DNA of 64,000 bases from Palleronia caenipelagi. Its GTDB lineage: Bacteria; Pseudomonadota; Alphaproteobacteria; Rhodobacterales; Rhodobacteraceae. The notes beneath the pieces are model-generated. The model saw nothing but the letters and a program-made list of their open reading frames with translations. It did no database searches and was not told the DNA's origin. The stretch is from positions 62,001-126,000 of the forward strand of contig NZ_VFSV01000002.1 in NCBI RefSeq assembly GCF_007004065.1. Direction: 5' to 3'. Each line of letters begins with the position of its first letter. The stretch's first letter is position 1. This document shows positions 38,691 through 48,205 of this stretch, one piece after another. A program made the position numbers and the translations under genes.

Positions 38691-39502
38691 CCGCGGCCCC
38701 CTTTCAGGCTGGTGGTTCGCCCCAGAACCCAGTCGGCCACCAGATTGACGCTGATGGCCAGTGTCGCAATCGCGGCGGCAGGCCAGAGTGCCGCCCCGAT
38801 ACCGTAGACGATACCGTCCTTGTTCTCCTTCACGATCCCGCCCCAATCTGCGGCCGGTGGCTGAACACCGAGGCCGAGGAAGGACAGAGTCGAGACAAAC
38901 AGCACCATGAAGATGAAGCGCAGCCCCATTTCCGCGACCAGCGGGGACAATGCGTTGGGCAGGATTTCCCGAAAGACAATCCATCCGCGCCCCTCGCCCC
39001 GGAGCCGGGCGGCTTCAACGAAGTCCATGACGGTGATGTCGACAGCGACAGCGCGGGACAGGCGATACACCCGGGTGGCGTCTAGGAGGCCCATCACCAC
39101 GATCAGCACCGGCAACGTGACCGGCATGACAGAGAGCACCACGAGGGCAAAGATCAGTGTCGGAATCGACATCATCAGATCGACGAAACGCGAGAGGGCC
39201 TGATCCACCCAGCCGCCGATCACGGCGGCAAACAGCCCCAGACAGGCGCCGGTCACAAAGCTGATGACCGTCGCCAGCGTTGCCACTAGAATGGTCGTGC
39301 GCCCGCCGTAGATCATCCGGGTCAGGAGGTCGCGGCCAATATTGTCCGTGCCCATGAGATGATCGGCGGAGGCGGGCTCCCAGACATCTCCGACGATCTC
39401 GGCCGGACCATAGGGCGCGATCAGGGGCGCAAGCACGGCCATGGCAAAGAAAAGCCCGGTGAAGACCAGCCCGAACAGAGCGGGGATCGGGATGCGGGTC
39501 AT
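38687..39502 (-). CDS. ABC transporter permease (DppC-like)
   Basis: A 271-residue membrane protein with about six helices, an N-terminal DppC-type stretch (APYGPAEIVG) and the EAA-loop region EAARLRGEGRGWIVFREILPN near residues 165-185. It overlaps the ATPase and the partner permease by ATGA. It belongs to the peptide/nickel/opine class of importers. Confidence 0.9.
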   Translation of the reverse strand: MTRIPIPALFGLVFTGLFFAMAVLAPLIAPYGPAEIVGDVWEPASADHLMGTDNIGRDLLTRMIYGGRTTILVATLATVISFVTGACLGLFAAVIGGWVDQALSRFVDLMMSIPTLIFALVVLSVMPVTLPVLIVVMGLLDATRVYRLSRAVAVDITVMDFVEAARLRGEGRGWIVFREILPNALSPLVAEMGLRFIFMVLFVSTLSFLGLGVQPPAADWGGIVKENKDGIVYGIGAALWPAAAIATLAISVNLVADWVLGRTTSLKGGRG

Positions 39503-40458
39503 TTGGGATGCCTCAATCGCGGATTGGCTAGGATCGAGACGATATCAGCGACCATGTTCAGCAGAATATAGACCGACGCAAAGATCAGCCCGCAGGCCTG
39601 CACCACGGGGACATCGCGCTTTGAGACGTGATCGACAAGGAATTGGCCCATGCCGGGATAAACGAACACGACCTCGACCACCACCACCCCCACCACCAGA
39701 TAGGCGAGGTTCAGCATCACCACATTGACCACCGGCGAGATCGCGTTCGGCAAGGCATGACGCCAGATAACGGCGAAGGTCCCGAGCCCTTTCAGCTCGG
39801 CGGTTTCGATATAGGGGGACTGCATCACATTCAGGATCGCAGCCCGGGTCATGCGCATCATATGGGCCAGCACCACCATGGTGAGCACCGCCACCGGCAG
39901 GGTGATCGCGTGGAGCCGCTCCCAGAAAGTCATGGTGTCATTCAGGATCGCCACCGACGGCGCCCAGCCGAGTTGCACACCAACCCAGAACATCAGGATA
40001 TAACCGATCAGAAATTCCGGCACAGAGACGGCGGCGAGGGACAGCGCCGAGATGAGCTTGTCCGGCCAGCGGTCACGATAGAGCACCGAGACGAGCCCAA
40101 GGAAAATCGCCAGCGGGACCGCAATGACAGCTGCCGTCGTGGCCAGAAACAGCGTGTTGGACAACCGCTGCCCGATCGCCTCGCCAATGTCTCGGCCATT
40201 GGTCAGCGAGCGGCCCAGATCGCCCTGTAGGAGACCGCCCAGCCAGTCGAAATAGCGCTGCCACGCCGGCGCGTTCAGACCCAGCTCTTCGCGCAGATTG
40301 GCAAGCGCCTCAGGGGTTGCGGACTGACCGAGGATCGAAGCGGCCACATCACCCGGCAGGATCTGCGTGCCGGCAAAAATCAGGACCGACACGAGAAGCA
40401 GGAGAAGCAGGCTCAGCGCAATGCGCTGAGCCAGTATGCGCAGAATAATTCTGTTCAC
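39499..40458 (-). CDS. ABC transporter permease (DppB-like)
   Basis: A 319-residue membrane protein with about six helices and an N-terminal DppB domain. The EAA-type loop is in ETAELKGLGTFAVIWRHALPNA near residues 220-240, and the C-terminal end is hydrophobic (VYPGMGQFLVDHV then a helix). It follows the binding-protein gene by 9 bp and overlaps the second permease. Confidence 0.9.
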   Translation of the reverse strand: MNRIILRILAQRIALSLLLLLLVSVLIFAGTQILPGDVAASILGQSATPEALANLREELGLNAPAWQRYFDWLGGLLQGDLGRSLTNGRDIGEAIGQRLSNTLFLATTAAVIAVPLAIFLGLVSVLYRDRWPDKLISALSLAAVSVPEFLIGYILMFWVGVQLGWAPSVAILNDTMTFWERLHAITLPVAVLTMVVLAHMMRMTRAAILNVMQSPYIETAELKGLGTFAVIWRHALPNAISPVVNVVMLNLAYLVVGVVVVEVVFVYPGMGQFLVDHVSKRDVPVVQACGLIFASVYILLNMVADIVSILANPRLRHPK

Positions 40459-40467
40459 GAGATCGCC

Positions 40468-42051
40468 TCAGGCGAACCAGCAGCGGGACGGCGCAGATCC
40501 GTTCATCACCTCCCAGATACCGTTCTGCTCCCATCCCTGCACCTCGTCGCGGACCCCTTCGACGAAGTCGTTGAACATCGGGCAGATCAGGCCGCCATCG
40601 TCCCGGACCATATTGGCCATTTCGCTGTAAAGCGCCTTGCGCTTTGTGTCGTCCAGCTCGCCGCGTGCTTCGAGAAGGAGTTTATCGAAGGTCTCATCGA
40701 AATATCGGGTGTCATTCCAGTCCGCCTTCGACAGATAGGCCGTCGAATACATCTGATCCTGCACAGGACGCCCACCCCAGTACGAGGCGCAGAAAGGCTG
40801 CTTGTTCCAGACTTCGGACCAGTAGCCATCATCGGGCTCGCGCTTGATTTCGAGCGGGATCCCTGCCGCCGCCGCACTCTGCTGAAAGAGCTGGGCTGCG
40901 TCCACCGCGCCGGGGAAGGCCGCATCGGCCACCTGCAATACGATGGGCGAGCCGTCATGTCCGGATTTCTTGTAGTGTTCAGCGGCCTTTTCAGGATCAT
41001 AGGTCCGCTGCGGGATCGACGCGTCAAACAGCGGATAGGCCGCGTTGATCGGAATGTCGTTGCCGACCGTGCCATAGCCACTCAGGATCCGTTCGACCAT
41101 TTCCTCGCGGTTGATCGCGTATTTCAGGGCCAGACGGAGATCCTTGTTGTCAAAGGGCGCCGTGTTGCAATGCATGATGAAGACATAATGACCCCGGCCC
41201 GCCACGCTCTTTACCGAGAGACCCGGAGCACGGTCGAGCAGTCGCGCCACCTGCGGCTCCACCAGATTGACGATATGCACCTGACCCGACTGCAGCGCCG
41301 CGTTGCGGGCCGTGCTGTCGTTGATGACCAGCATCTCGACCGCATCGAAATGGCCCCGGCTGTCGTCCCAGTAATTGCCGAAGCGCTCGAACATATACCG
41401 CACGCCCGGCTCCTCGGCGGTCACCTTATAGGCCCCTGTGCCGATCCCCGCCGCCGGGTTTTCAAAGCCCCCGCCCGGCTGGATCACGAGCTGATAGCTC
41501 GACATCAGATAGGGCAGGTCAGCATTGGGCGTGGTGCATTCGACGATGAACATGTCGCCATCCAAGCGCATATCCGCGATGCCGCGCATAACGCCAAGAG
41601 CCCCGGATTGCGTGTTTTCGTCGGAGTGTCGCCGCATCGTCTGCAGCACGTCATCGGGGGTCAAAGTCTGCCCGTTGTGGAACTCGACGCCTTTGCGGAT
41701 GCGGAACGCCCAGGTCGTTGCGTCGGCGCTCGGCTCAACGGACTCCGCCAGCCGGAAATCGAAAGACCCGTCCGGGTTCACATCCACCAGCGTCTCGCCA
41801 AAGGTGCGGGAGGTGTGGAACGGGACCTGACTCAAGGCCGCCGCCGGATCGAGCGAATTGGTGCTTTCGCCGCCACCCAGACCCATCCGCAACGTACCGC
41901 CCTTGACCGGCTGCGCCGACGCAGGCTGACCGAGCAGACTGCTGGCCGCACTGGCGGTGAGCCCGAGCGCCGCAGCCCGCGCCATGAAATCCCGCCGGCC
42001 CAGCTGACCCTGCAGCGCTTTCCGCGCCAGCATATCGAGTTCTTTCTTCAT
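40468..42051 (-). CDS. ABC transporter substrate-binding protein (SBP family 5)
   Basis: A 527-residue periplasmic binding protein of the peptide/opine/nickel family. It has a twin-arginine signal (RRDFMARAAALGL near residues 19-31) and the family-5 features KGGTLRMGLGGG and the FRIRKGVEFHNGQTLTPDDV block near 130. The start at 42051 has GGAGG 7 nt upstream. Position directly downstream of the carnitine genes suggests it imports carnitine, an acylcarnitine or a related betaine, but family-5 proteins bind very varied ligands. Confidence 0.88.
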   Translation of the reverse strand: MKKELDMLARKALQGQLGRRDFMARAAALGLTASAASSLLGQPASAQPVKGGTLRMGLGGGESTNSLDPAAALSQVPFHTSRTFGETLVDVNPDGSFDFRLAESVEPSADATTWAFRIRKGVEFHNGQTLTPDDVLQTMRRHSDENTQSGALGVMRGIADMRLDGDMFIVECTTPNADLPYLMSSYQLVIQPGGGFENPAAGIGTGAYKVTAEEPGVRYMFERFGNYWDDSRGHFDAVEMLVINDSTARNAALQSGQVHIVNLVEPQVARLLDRAPGLSVKSVAGRGHYVFIMHCNTAPFDNKDLRLALKYAINREEMVERILSGYGTVGNDIPINAAYPLFDASIPQRTYDPEKAAEHYKKSGHDGSPIVLQVADAAFPGAVDAAQLFQQSAAAAGIPLEIKREPDDGYWSEVWNKQPFCASYWGGRPVQDQMYSTAYLSKADWNDTRYFDETFDKLLLEARGELDDTKRKALYSEMANMVRDDGGLICPMFNDFVEGVRDEVQGWEQNGIWEVMNGSAPSRCWFA

Positions 42052-42147
42052 TCCGTTTCCTCCCGTCATCTATGTTCTCTTTATATTTTTCGTAAGCTTA
42101 CCCTAAAACGCCTCGCCGCCAAGGGTGGCATTTGCCTCCGGGCGCGA

Positions 42148-43596
42148 TCAGCCCGCCCCCGCGCCCCGGCCAGACGCGGAAATTCCCTGTCCGGCGCCCT
42201 CGGGGCGCGGCAAGCTCCCATGGGCCTTCAGAAGCGGCGCGAGCCTCTCCCCAATTTCCGGTGCCGGTTCTGAACTGCGCCGGGTTGTCAGGTCCACATG
42301 GACGAGCAGAGTCTCGACCGTAGCCACCTGCGTCTCACCCTCGCGCATCAGGGTGTGAAACAAATGCAGCTTGCGCCCATCGCCGCCAAGAACCTGCGTG
42401 GTGACCCGGAGCCGGTCACCCGCGTGGGTCTCGGCCAGATAGCGAACATGGGTCTCAACCGTGAAATAGCTGCGGCCGCTGGCGATATAGGCGGCATCGG
42501 CGCCGAACATCTCCATGAAGCGATCCGTGGCCGCCGCGCTGGCTTCGACGTAGTGAGCTTCGTTCATATGTCCGTTGTAGTCTGTCCAGGAGCTCGGCAC
42601 CTGCCGGTCAAGCGTCACCGGCAGCACGCCCTCCGCAGGCGCTGGCAAGCGCGCCTCATGGGCGGTGATAACACCTCCGGCGCCGCTGCCGGTGCGCCGC
42701 AATGCACGGATCATCGCCACCAGATTGTCGTCGCGCAACCGCTCCAGCGCGCGGATCGACATGTGACCGGACTGCGCATCGGATTGCCCCGCGATCAACT
42801 CCACCAGGTCGTCGTTGAACTCTGGCACATCCATCAGTTTGGTCCAGGGCCATTTCAGGGCAGGTCCGAACTGCGCCATGAAGTGCTTCATGCCCGCTTC
42901 GCCCCCGGCAATCCGGTAGGTCTCGAACAGCCCCATCTGTGCCCACCGCAAGCCGAACCCCATGCGGATGGCCTCGTCGATCTCTTCGGTCGTAGCGATC
43001 CCGTCGCGCACCAGCCAGAGACTTTCCCGCCAGACCGCTTCGAGCAACCGATCGGCAATATGGGCGTCGATCTCCTGACGCACGGTCAGAGGATACATCC
43101 CTATCGCGCGCAGATGCCCGGCCGCCCGCGCGCAATGCTCCGGCGCGCCCACCAACTCGACGAGCGGCAGCAGGTAGACCGGGTTGAACGGGTGGGCGAC
43201 GATCACCCGGGCACCCTGCCCGGTCAGCTCCGAAGGCCTAAACCCCGATGTCGAGGATCCAATCACCGCCTCTGCCGGGGCAAGACGGGTTAGTTCGGCA
43301 TGCACCGTGTGCTTGAGCTCGAGCCGCTCTGGCACGCTTTCCTGGACCCATGCGGCCCCGGTCACAGCGTCGGCGATCCCGGTACAGAACCGCAGCTGTC
43401 CCGCAGGCGGCAAGGCCCGATCATAGAGCGCTGGAAGGCTGCGGCGGGCATTGTCCAGCACTTCCCCCAGCTTTCGCTCGGCGTCGGGATCGGGGTCGTA
43501 AACCGAAACGTCCCAACCGTTCAGCAGGAACCGCGCGGCCCACCCGCCCCCAATCACGCCGCCACCGATAATGGCGGCCCGGAGCGGCGCACTCAT
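42148..43596 (-). CDS. lcdH: L-carnitine dehydrogenase fused to a hotdog thioesterase
   Basis: A 482-residue bifunctional protein. Residues 1-320 are a 3-hydroxyacyl-CoA dehydrogenase-type domain with the NAD motif GGGVIGGGW and the substrate-site segment AHPFNPVYLLPLVEL. They oxidise L-carnitine to 3-dehydrocarnitine. Residues 335-465 are a hotdog thioesterase domain (block WTDYNGHMNEAHYVE) proposed to hydrolyse betainyl-CoA to glycine betaine. The fused form is common in alphaproteobacteria. It overlaps the BKACE gene by ATGA, so the three chemical steps are encoded together. Confidence 0.9.
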   Translation of the reverse strand: MSAPLRAAIIGGGVIGGGWAARFLLNGWDVSVYDPDPDAERKLGEVLDNARRSLPALYDRALPPAGQLRFCTGIADAVTGAAWVQESVPERLELKHTVHAELTRLAPAEAVIGSSTSGFRPSELTGQGARVIVAHPFNPVYLLPLVELVGAPEHCARAAGHLRAIGMYPLTVRQEIDAHIADRLLEAVWRESLWLVRDGIATTEEIDEAIRMGFGLRWAQMGLFETYRIAGGEAGMKHFMAQFGPALKWPWTKLMDVPEFNDDLVELIAGQSDAQSGHMSIRALERLRDDNLVAMIRALRRTGSGAGGVITAHEARLPAPAEGVLPVTLDRQVPSSWTDYNGHMNEAHYVEASAAATDRFMEMFGADAAYIASGRSYFTVETHVRYLAETHAGDRLRVTTQVLGGDGRKLHLFHTLMREGETQVATVETLLVHVDLTTRRSSEPAPEIGERLAPLLKAHGSLPRPEGAGQGISASGRGAGAG

Positions 43597-44510
43597 GCCA
43601 CAGCTCCCCGGGCGAGAGGTGCCCGTTTCGTCAGGCCCAACTGAGCGCGGACCGCGTCTGGCCCAACCACCCGCGCGCCCATCCCCTCGATGACCGTTAC
43701 CGCACGTTCGACGAGCTGCGCATTTGTGGCCAGAACGCCTTTGTCGAGAAAGAGGTTGTCTTCGAGACCCACGCGGACGTTGCCCCCGGCCAGAACCGAT
43801 TGTGCGACGTAAGGCATCTGGTCGCGCCCGAGGCTAAAGGCCGACCACGTCCAGTCCTCCGGGATCGCATTTACCATCGCCATAAATGTGTGGATATCGT
43901 TGGGCGCGCCCCACGGCACCCCCATGCAGAGCTGCACCAGTGCTGGCCCCGTCAGCGTACCGTCGCGGACGAGCTCCTTGGCGAACCAGAGATGGCCCGT
44001 GTCGAACGCCTCAATCTCCGGGCGGACCCCCAGTTCCGTCATCATCGCCCCCATGGCGCGCAACATCCCCGGCGTGTTGGTCATCACATAATCGGCCTCT
44101 GCGAAATTCATTGTTCCGCAATCGAGCGTGCAGATCTCCGGGAGACACTCGGCGATATGGGCCATGCGGGCACTCGCTCCGATCATGTCGGTCTCTGTCG
44201 CGTTCAAAGGCAAGGGCGCCTCGACCGGACCAAACACCATATCGCCGCCCATGCCCGCCGTCAGGTTCAGCACCACGTCCACCTCGGCGTCGCGGATCCG
44301 CTCGGTCACTTCGCGGTAGAGGCCCGGATCCCGGCTCGGAGCGCCCGTTTCCGGGTCGCGCACATGGCAATGAACCACCGCAGCACCGGCTTTGGCCGCG
44401 TCGATCGCGCTGGCGGCGATCTCCGCAGGGCTGCGTGGCACATGCGGACTGCGATCCTGCGTGGCTCCTGACCCTGTTACGGCACAGGTGATGAAGACAT
44501 TTCGATTCAT
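43593..44510 (-). CDS. BKACE-family 3-dehydrocarnitine cleavage enzyme
   Basis: A 305-residue beta-keto acid cleavage enzyme (DUF849 fold, Zn-dependent). With acetyl-CoA it splits 3-dehydrocarnitine to betainyl-CoA and acetoacetate. Family blocks are ITCAVTGSG near the N-terminus, VVHCHVRDPETG with the metal His residues near residue 50 and a conserved Glu/Asp near DTGHLWFA. An upstream in-frame ATG at 44522 sits directly on the GGAGG, so 44510 is the preferred start. Pairing with L-carnitine dehydrogenase identifies the substrate among the many BKACE activities. Confidence 0.88.
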   Translation of the reverse strand: MNRNVFITCAVTGSGATQDRSPHVPRSPAEIAASAIDAAKAGAAVVHCHVRDPETGAPSRDPGLYREVTERIRDAEVDVVLNLTAGMGGDMVFGPVEAPLPLNATETDMIGASARMAHIAECLPEICTLDCGTMNFAEADYVMTNTPGMLRAMGAMMTELGVRPEIEAFDTGHLWFAKELVRDGTLTGPALVQLCMGVPWGAPNDIHTFMAMVNAIPEDWTWSAFSLGRDQMPYVAQSVLAGGNVRVGLEDNLFLDKGVLATNAQLVERAVTVIEGMGARVVGPDAVRAQLGLTKRAPLARGAVA

Positions 44511-44681
44511 GGTGAGCGGCATCCGATCCTCCGACCCTGCGTATAATGGCCCTGCGTGTAGTGGTCCCGAAAGAGACCGCGATTGCGCCCCGTCCGCGGA
44601 CCGGATCGCCCCGGCACTTCCGGTCCAGAACGATATTTGTAGCTGCGGCGCGCGGCCCTGCCCAGGCTGAACCCGTGCTGG

Positions 44682-45704
44682 TCAGCGCCCAGGATTGACC
44701 AGCGCGCGCAAAACCCGGTCCTGCGTGATCTCTCCGATCAACCGACCGTTCTGACTGACACCCACAGCCTCTCCCGCCACATCGATCTGTTCGATGACCT
44801 CGCGAATAGCGGTATCGTGAGGCACCGTGGCGGCAGGCACATGGCTGCACGGCTCCGCCAGATCCCCCGCGCGCAGCACACCCAGCGGATTCATGTGAGC
44901 CACGAAATCCGCAACATAGGCGTTGGCCGGGTTTTTGTAGATGTCCTGCGGTGTCCCGGACTGAACGATCCGTCCGCCCTCCATAATGGCGATGCGATTG
45001 CCGATCTTGAACGCCTCGTCGAGATCGTGAGAGACAAAAATGATAGTCCGGTTCAGGGTCTTCTGCAGCTCCAGCAATTCGTCCTGCAATTTGGTTCGGA
45101 TCAGGGGGTCGAGCGCGGAGAAAGGTTCATCCATCAGCAGGATCGGAGCTTCGGTGGCGAAGGCGCGGGCGAGACCGACCCGCTGCTGCATCCCCCCCGA
45201 CAGGGCGCTGACCTTCTGCCCGGCCCAGTCTGAGAGCCCCACCAGTTTCAGCTGCTGATCGATCCGGGCCTCCCGCTCGGCCCGAGGCAGACCTGACAGC
45301 TCCAGCCCGAGGCCGACATTCTCGCGCACGCTCCGCCACGGCAGGAGGCCAAACTGCTGGAAGACCATCGCGATGCAGGTCTGCCGCATCCGCCGCAGAG
45401 TCCGGGCCTCCGCGTGGGTGATATCCACCATCCCTTGGCCGTCCGAGACCTGCACCGATCCGCGCACCACCGGGTTCAGACCATTGACGGCCCGGAGCAG
45501 CGTAGATTTGCCGGATCCAGATAAGCCCATCAGGACGAGGATCTCACCCTCTTCCACAGCCAACGAGCAGTTATGCACGCCGAGCACCTGACCGCTGGCC
45601 TCCACAACTTCCGACCGGTCCAGCCCCCGGTCCATATGGGGCAGTGCGCTGGCGGGATCTGATCCGAAGACGATGGACACATTGTCGAAAACGACAGCTG
45701 TCAT
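44682..45704 (-). CDS. choV: ChoV, choline ABC transporter ATPase
   Basis: A 340-residue ATPase of the ProV/OpuAA type with Walker A GLSGSGKST near residue 62, signature LSGGMQQR near 165, Walker B LLMDEPFSALD, and a C-terminal CBS-like region (residues ~280-340). It lies 3 bp behind the permease gene. Together with choW and choX it forms a choline importer. A 171-bp gap before the BKACE gene holds a short direct repeat (ACGCAGGG twice). Confidence 0.9.
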   Translation of the reverse strand: MTAVVFDNVSIVFGSDPASALPHMDRGLDRSEVVEASGQVLGVHNCSLAVEEGEILVLMGLSGSGKSTLLRAVNGLNPVVRGSVQVSDGQGMVDITHAEARTLRRMRQTCIAMVFQQFGLLPWRSVRENVGLGLELSGLPRAEREARIDQQLKLVGLSDWAGQKVSALSGGMQQRVGLARAFATEAPILLMDEPFSALDPLIRTKLQDELLELQKTLNRTIIFVSHDLDEAFKIGNRIAIMEGGRIVQSGTPQDIYKNPANAYVADFVAHMNPLGVLRAGDLAEPCSHVPAATVPHDTAIREVIEQIDVAGEAVGVSQNGRLIGEITQDRVLRALVNPGR

Positions 45705-45707
45705 GGC

Positions 45708-46538
45708 TCAGCGCTCCACTCTCAGCACGCGGTCGAGCATGATTGCAACGACCACGATGATGAAGCCGGACTCGAAGCCCAGCGCCGTGTTCACCTGATT
45801 GAGTGCGCGCACCACCGGCACCCCCAGCCCGTCCGCGCCCACCAGCGCGGCGATGACCACCATCGACAGCGACAGCATGATGGTCTGGTTCAGCCCGGTC
45901 ATGATCTGCGGCAACGCGTAGGGCAACTCGACCTTCCAGAGCGTCTGCCGGCTTGTGGCGCCAAAAGCCCTCGCAGCTTCAAGCAGCGCTTGCGGAGTCG
46001 AGGAAATACCCAGATGGGTGAGCCGGATCGGCGCGGGCAGCACGAAGATCACCGTCGCGATCAGCCCCGGAACCATGCCGATGCCAAAAAAAACGATCGC
46101 CGGGATCAGGTAGACGAAGGTCGGCAGGGTCTGCATGAGGTCCAGCACCGGGCGCATGGCAACGTAAAGCCTCGGCCGGTGGGCGGCGGCGATGCCGATG
46201 GGCACCCCGATCCCCATGCAAACCACGCAGGCCGAAAGGACCAGCGTCAGGCTCTCAGTCGTCTCCTCCCAATAGCCTTGGTTGATGATGAAGAGGAACC
46301 CCAGCACCACGAAGAGGCAAATTTTCCAATTGCGCTGGAGCACCCACGTGATGGCCGCAAAAACCGCCACCACGATCAGGGGATGAGGGGTCTGCATCAG
46401 CCACAGGATCGAGTCGATCAGCAGCTCCAGCATGACTGAGAGCCAGTCAAAGAATGGCTCGCCCACGTCCTGCAACCATTCGAACACGGCCTTCGCCGTT
46501 TTTCCTACCGGGATTTTCGTCTCGGTCAGCCAGTCCAT
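45708..46538 (-). CDS. choW: ChoW, choline ABC transporter permease
   Basis: A 276-residue membrane protein of the ProW/OpuAB type with about six to seven helices and the permease loop AARAFGATSRQTLWKVELPYALP near residues 190-212. It follows the choX gene with a 30-bp gap. Confidence 0.9.
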   Translation of the reverse strand: MDWLTETKIPVGKTAKAVFEWLQDVGEPFFDWLSVMLELLIDSILWLMQTPHPLIVVAVFAAITWVLQRNWKICLFVVLGFLFIINQGYWEETTESLTLVLSACVVCMGIGVPIGIAAAHRPRLYVAMRPVLDLMQTLPTFVYLIPAIVFFGIGMVPGLIATVIFVLPAPIRLTHLGISSTPQALLEAARAFGATSRQTLWKVELPYALPQIMTGLNQTIMLSLSMVVIAALVGADGLGVPVVRALNQVNTALGFESGFIIVVVAIMLDRVLRVER

Positions 46539-46568
46539 GGGCGCCCCTTTCGTTCAGAACCTGGCCCC

Positions 46569-47495
46569 TCAGAGACCGAGCGCGTCCTTGGCCGCCGCCA
46601 TGGCGTCGCCCCCATCGGCGGTGGTCACGCCGTCCAGCCAGCCGGTCAGCACATCGGAATTGGCCTTCAGCCAGGCGGCGGCAGCGTCTTGCGGGTCAGC
46701 GCCATCATCGAGGATCGCAGCCATGATCTCATTCTCCATCGCCAGAGAGAATTCGAGGTTCTGAAGAAACTTGCCGAGGTTCGGACAGTCCGCCGCAAAC
46801 CCCTGACGGGTGTTCGTATACACCGTCGCGCCACCAAAATCCGGACCAAAGACATCATCCCCGCCGGTCAGATAGGACATCTCGAAATTCGCGTTCATGG
46901 GATGGGGCTCCCAGCCGAGGAAAATGATGGGCTCGTCCTTGCGCGACGCGCGCTCGACCTGCGCCAGCATCCCCTGCTCCGAGCTTTCGACCACCTCGAA
47001 CTCCGACAGCCCGAACATTCCCTCGTCGATCATCGACTGGATCAGACGGTTGCCGTCATTGCCCGGTTCAATGCCATAGATCTTGCCGTCGAGCGCATCC
47101 GCCTGCCCGGCAATGTCGCCAAAATCGGCGATCCCCAGCGCGCTCGCCGCCGCATTCACAGCCAGCGTATATTTTGCACCCTCGAGATTGGCGCGAACGG
47201 TTTCTACCGTTCCGGCCTCACGATAGGGGGCGATATCGGCCTCCATGGTGGGCATCCAGTTGCCGAGAAACACGTCGATATCGCCCTCCGCCATAGACGT
47301 GTAGGTGACGGGCACCGAGAGGATCTTGATATCGGTTTCATATCCCAGCGCGCCCAGCACCGTGGTCGTTGCCGCAGTGGTCGCGGTGATATCGGTCCAG
47401 CCCACATCCGAGAACACGACTTCGCCGCAATCAGCCGCTGCCATGCCCGCAGTGGCGGTCAGCGTCGCGAGCGCCAGAGTGATGGAAACCTTCAT
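46569..47495 (-). CDS. choX: ChoX, choline-binding protein
   Basis: A 308-residue periplasmic receptor. The start at 47495 has GGAGG 5 nt upstream. The signal ends near GMAAAD. The aromatic ligand cage of ChoX is recognisable: W in DVGWTDITATT, W in LGNWMPTME and W in LGWEPHPMN. Two cysteines in DCGE and ADCPN fit the known disulfide. This matches rhizobial ChoX and differs from betaine-specific ProX. It is divergent from betI. Confidence 0.92.
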   Translation of the reverse strand: MKVSITLALATLTATAGMAAADCGEVVFSDVGWTDITATTAATTTVLGALGYETDIKILSVPVTYTSMAEGDIDVFLGNWMPTMEADIAPYREAGTVETVRANLEGAKYTLAVNAAASALGIADFGDIAGQADALDGKIYGIEPGNDGNRLIQSMIDEGMFGLSEFEVVESSEQGMLAQVERASRKDEPIIFLGWEPHPMNANFEMSYLTGGDDVFGPDFGGATVYTNTRQGFAADCPNLGKFLQNLEFSLAMENEIMAAILDDGADPQDAAAAWLKANSDVLTGWLDGVTTADGGDAMAAAKDALGL

Positions 47496-47514
47496 GTGAT
47501 CCTCCCGTTCTTTT

Positions 47515-47534
47515 TTGATTGACGAGTTAATTAA
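47515..47534. promoter_or_regulatory. dyad between choX and betI, likely BetI operator
   Basis: A 20-bp imperfect palindrome (TTGATTGACGAGTTAATTAA) with 16 symmetric positions. It lies 20 bp upstream of the choX start and 63 bp upstream of the betI start. BetI is a TetR-type choline-responsive repressor that binds an A/T-rich dyad in such divergent regions, so this is the natural candidate. Confidence 0.65.
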
Positions 47535-47596
47535 GATCGCTTGTGATAGCCCGGTCAAGAAAAATCGCAGCCGCAGCTACATCACACGGGGGAAGG

Positions 47597-48205
47597 ATGC
47601 CCAAAATCGGGATGGAACCGATCCGCCGCCGGGCCGTGGTCGAGGCGGCCATCGCCGAGATCGGGCGCGCAGGCTCACTTGATGTGACGGTCGCGCAAAT
47701 CGCGCGCCATGCGGGGATCTCTTCGGCTCTGGTCCACCATTATTTCGGCTCAAAGGATCAGGTGCTGCTCGCCGCCATGCGGCACCTTTTGGTGCTCTAC
47801 AGCGCTGAGATCCGCACCGCTCTGGACCAGGCCCCCTCGCCCGCCGCGCGGGTCGAGGCCATCGTGCGCGTCTCCTTTTCGCCGAAGAGCCTCAGCCCGG
47901 AGATGTTGGCTGCGTGGCTGAATTTCTACGTTGCGGCCCAACGGTCAGAAGAGGCCCGGCGGATGCTCTGCACCTATCACCGGCGGCTTCTGTCGAACCT
48001 CACCCATGGGTTACGCCCTCTGGTCGGAGGCGAGGCCCCCGAAATGGCGCAGCGGATGGCCGCGATGATCGACGGCATCTATCTGCGCCTCGGCCTCGGG
48101 GACGGGGCGCTTGACCACGACGAGGCCGTGCATCTGGTGTTCGGGCTTCTCGACACCGCTCAAACCGGGACGATGCCGCCCCAAGAGAGAAAGCTCATGC
48201 CATGA
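47597..48205 (+). CDS. betI: BetI, TetR-type choline-responsive repressor
   Basis: A 202-residue TetR-family repressor. The start at 47597 gives the BetI N-terminus [14 protein letters not shown], and GGAAGG sits just before it. The helix-turn-helix lies at about residues 27-50 ([20 protein letters not shown]). The C-terminal domain senses choline or related ligand. It overlaps betB by ATGA. BetC, which follows betI in Sinorhizobium, is absent here. Confidence 0.93.
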   Translation: MPKIGMEPIRRRAVVEAAIAEIGRAGSLDVTVAQIARHAGISSALVHHYFGSKDQVLLAAMRHLLVLYSAEIRTALDQAPSPAARVEAIVRVSFSPKSLSPEMLAAWLNFYVAAQRSEEARRMLCTYHRRLLSNLTHGLRPLVGGEAPEMAQRMAAMIDGIYLRLGLGDGALDHDEAVHLVFGLLDTAQTGTMPPQERKLMP

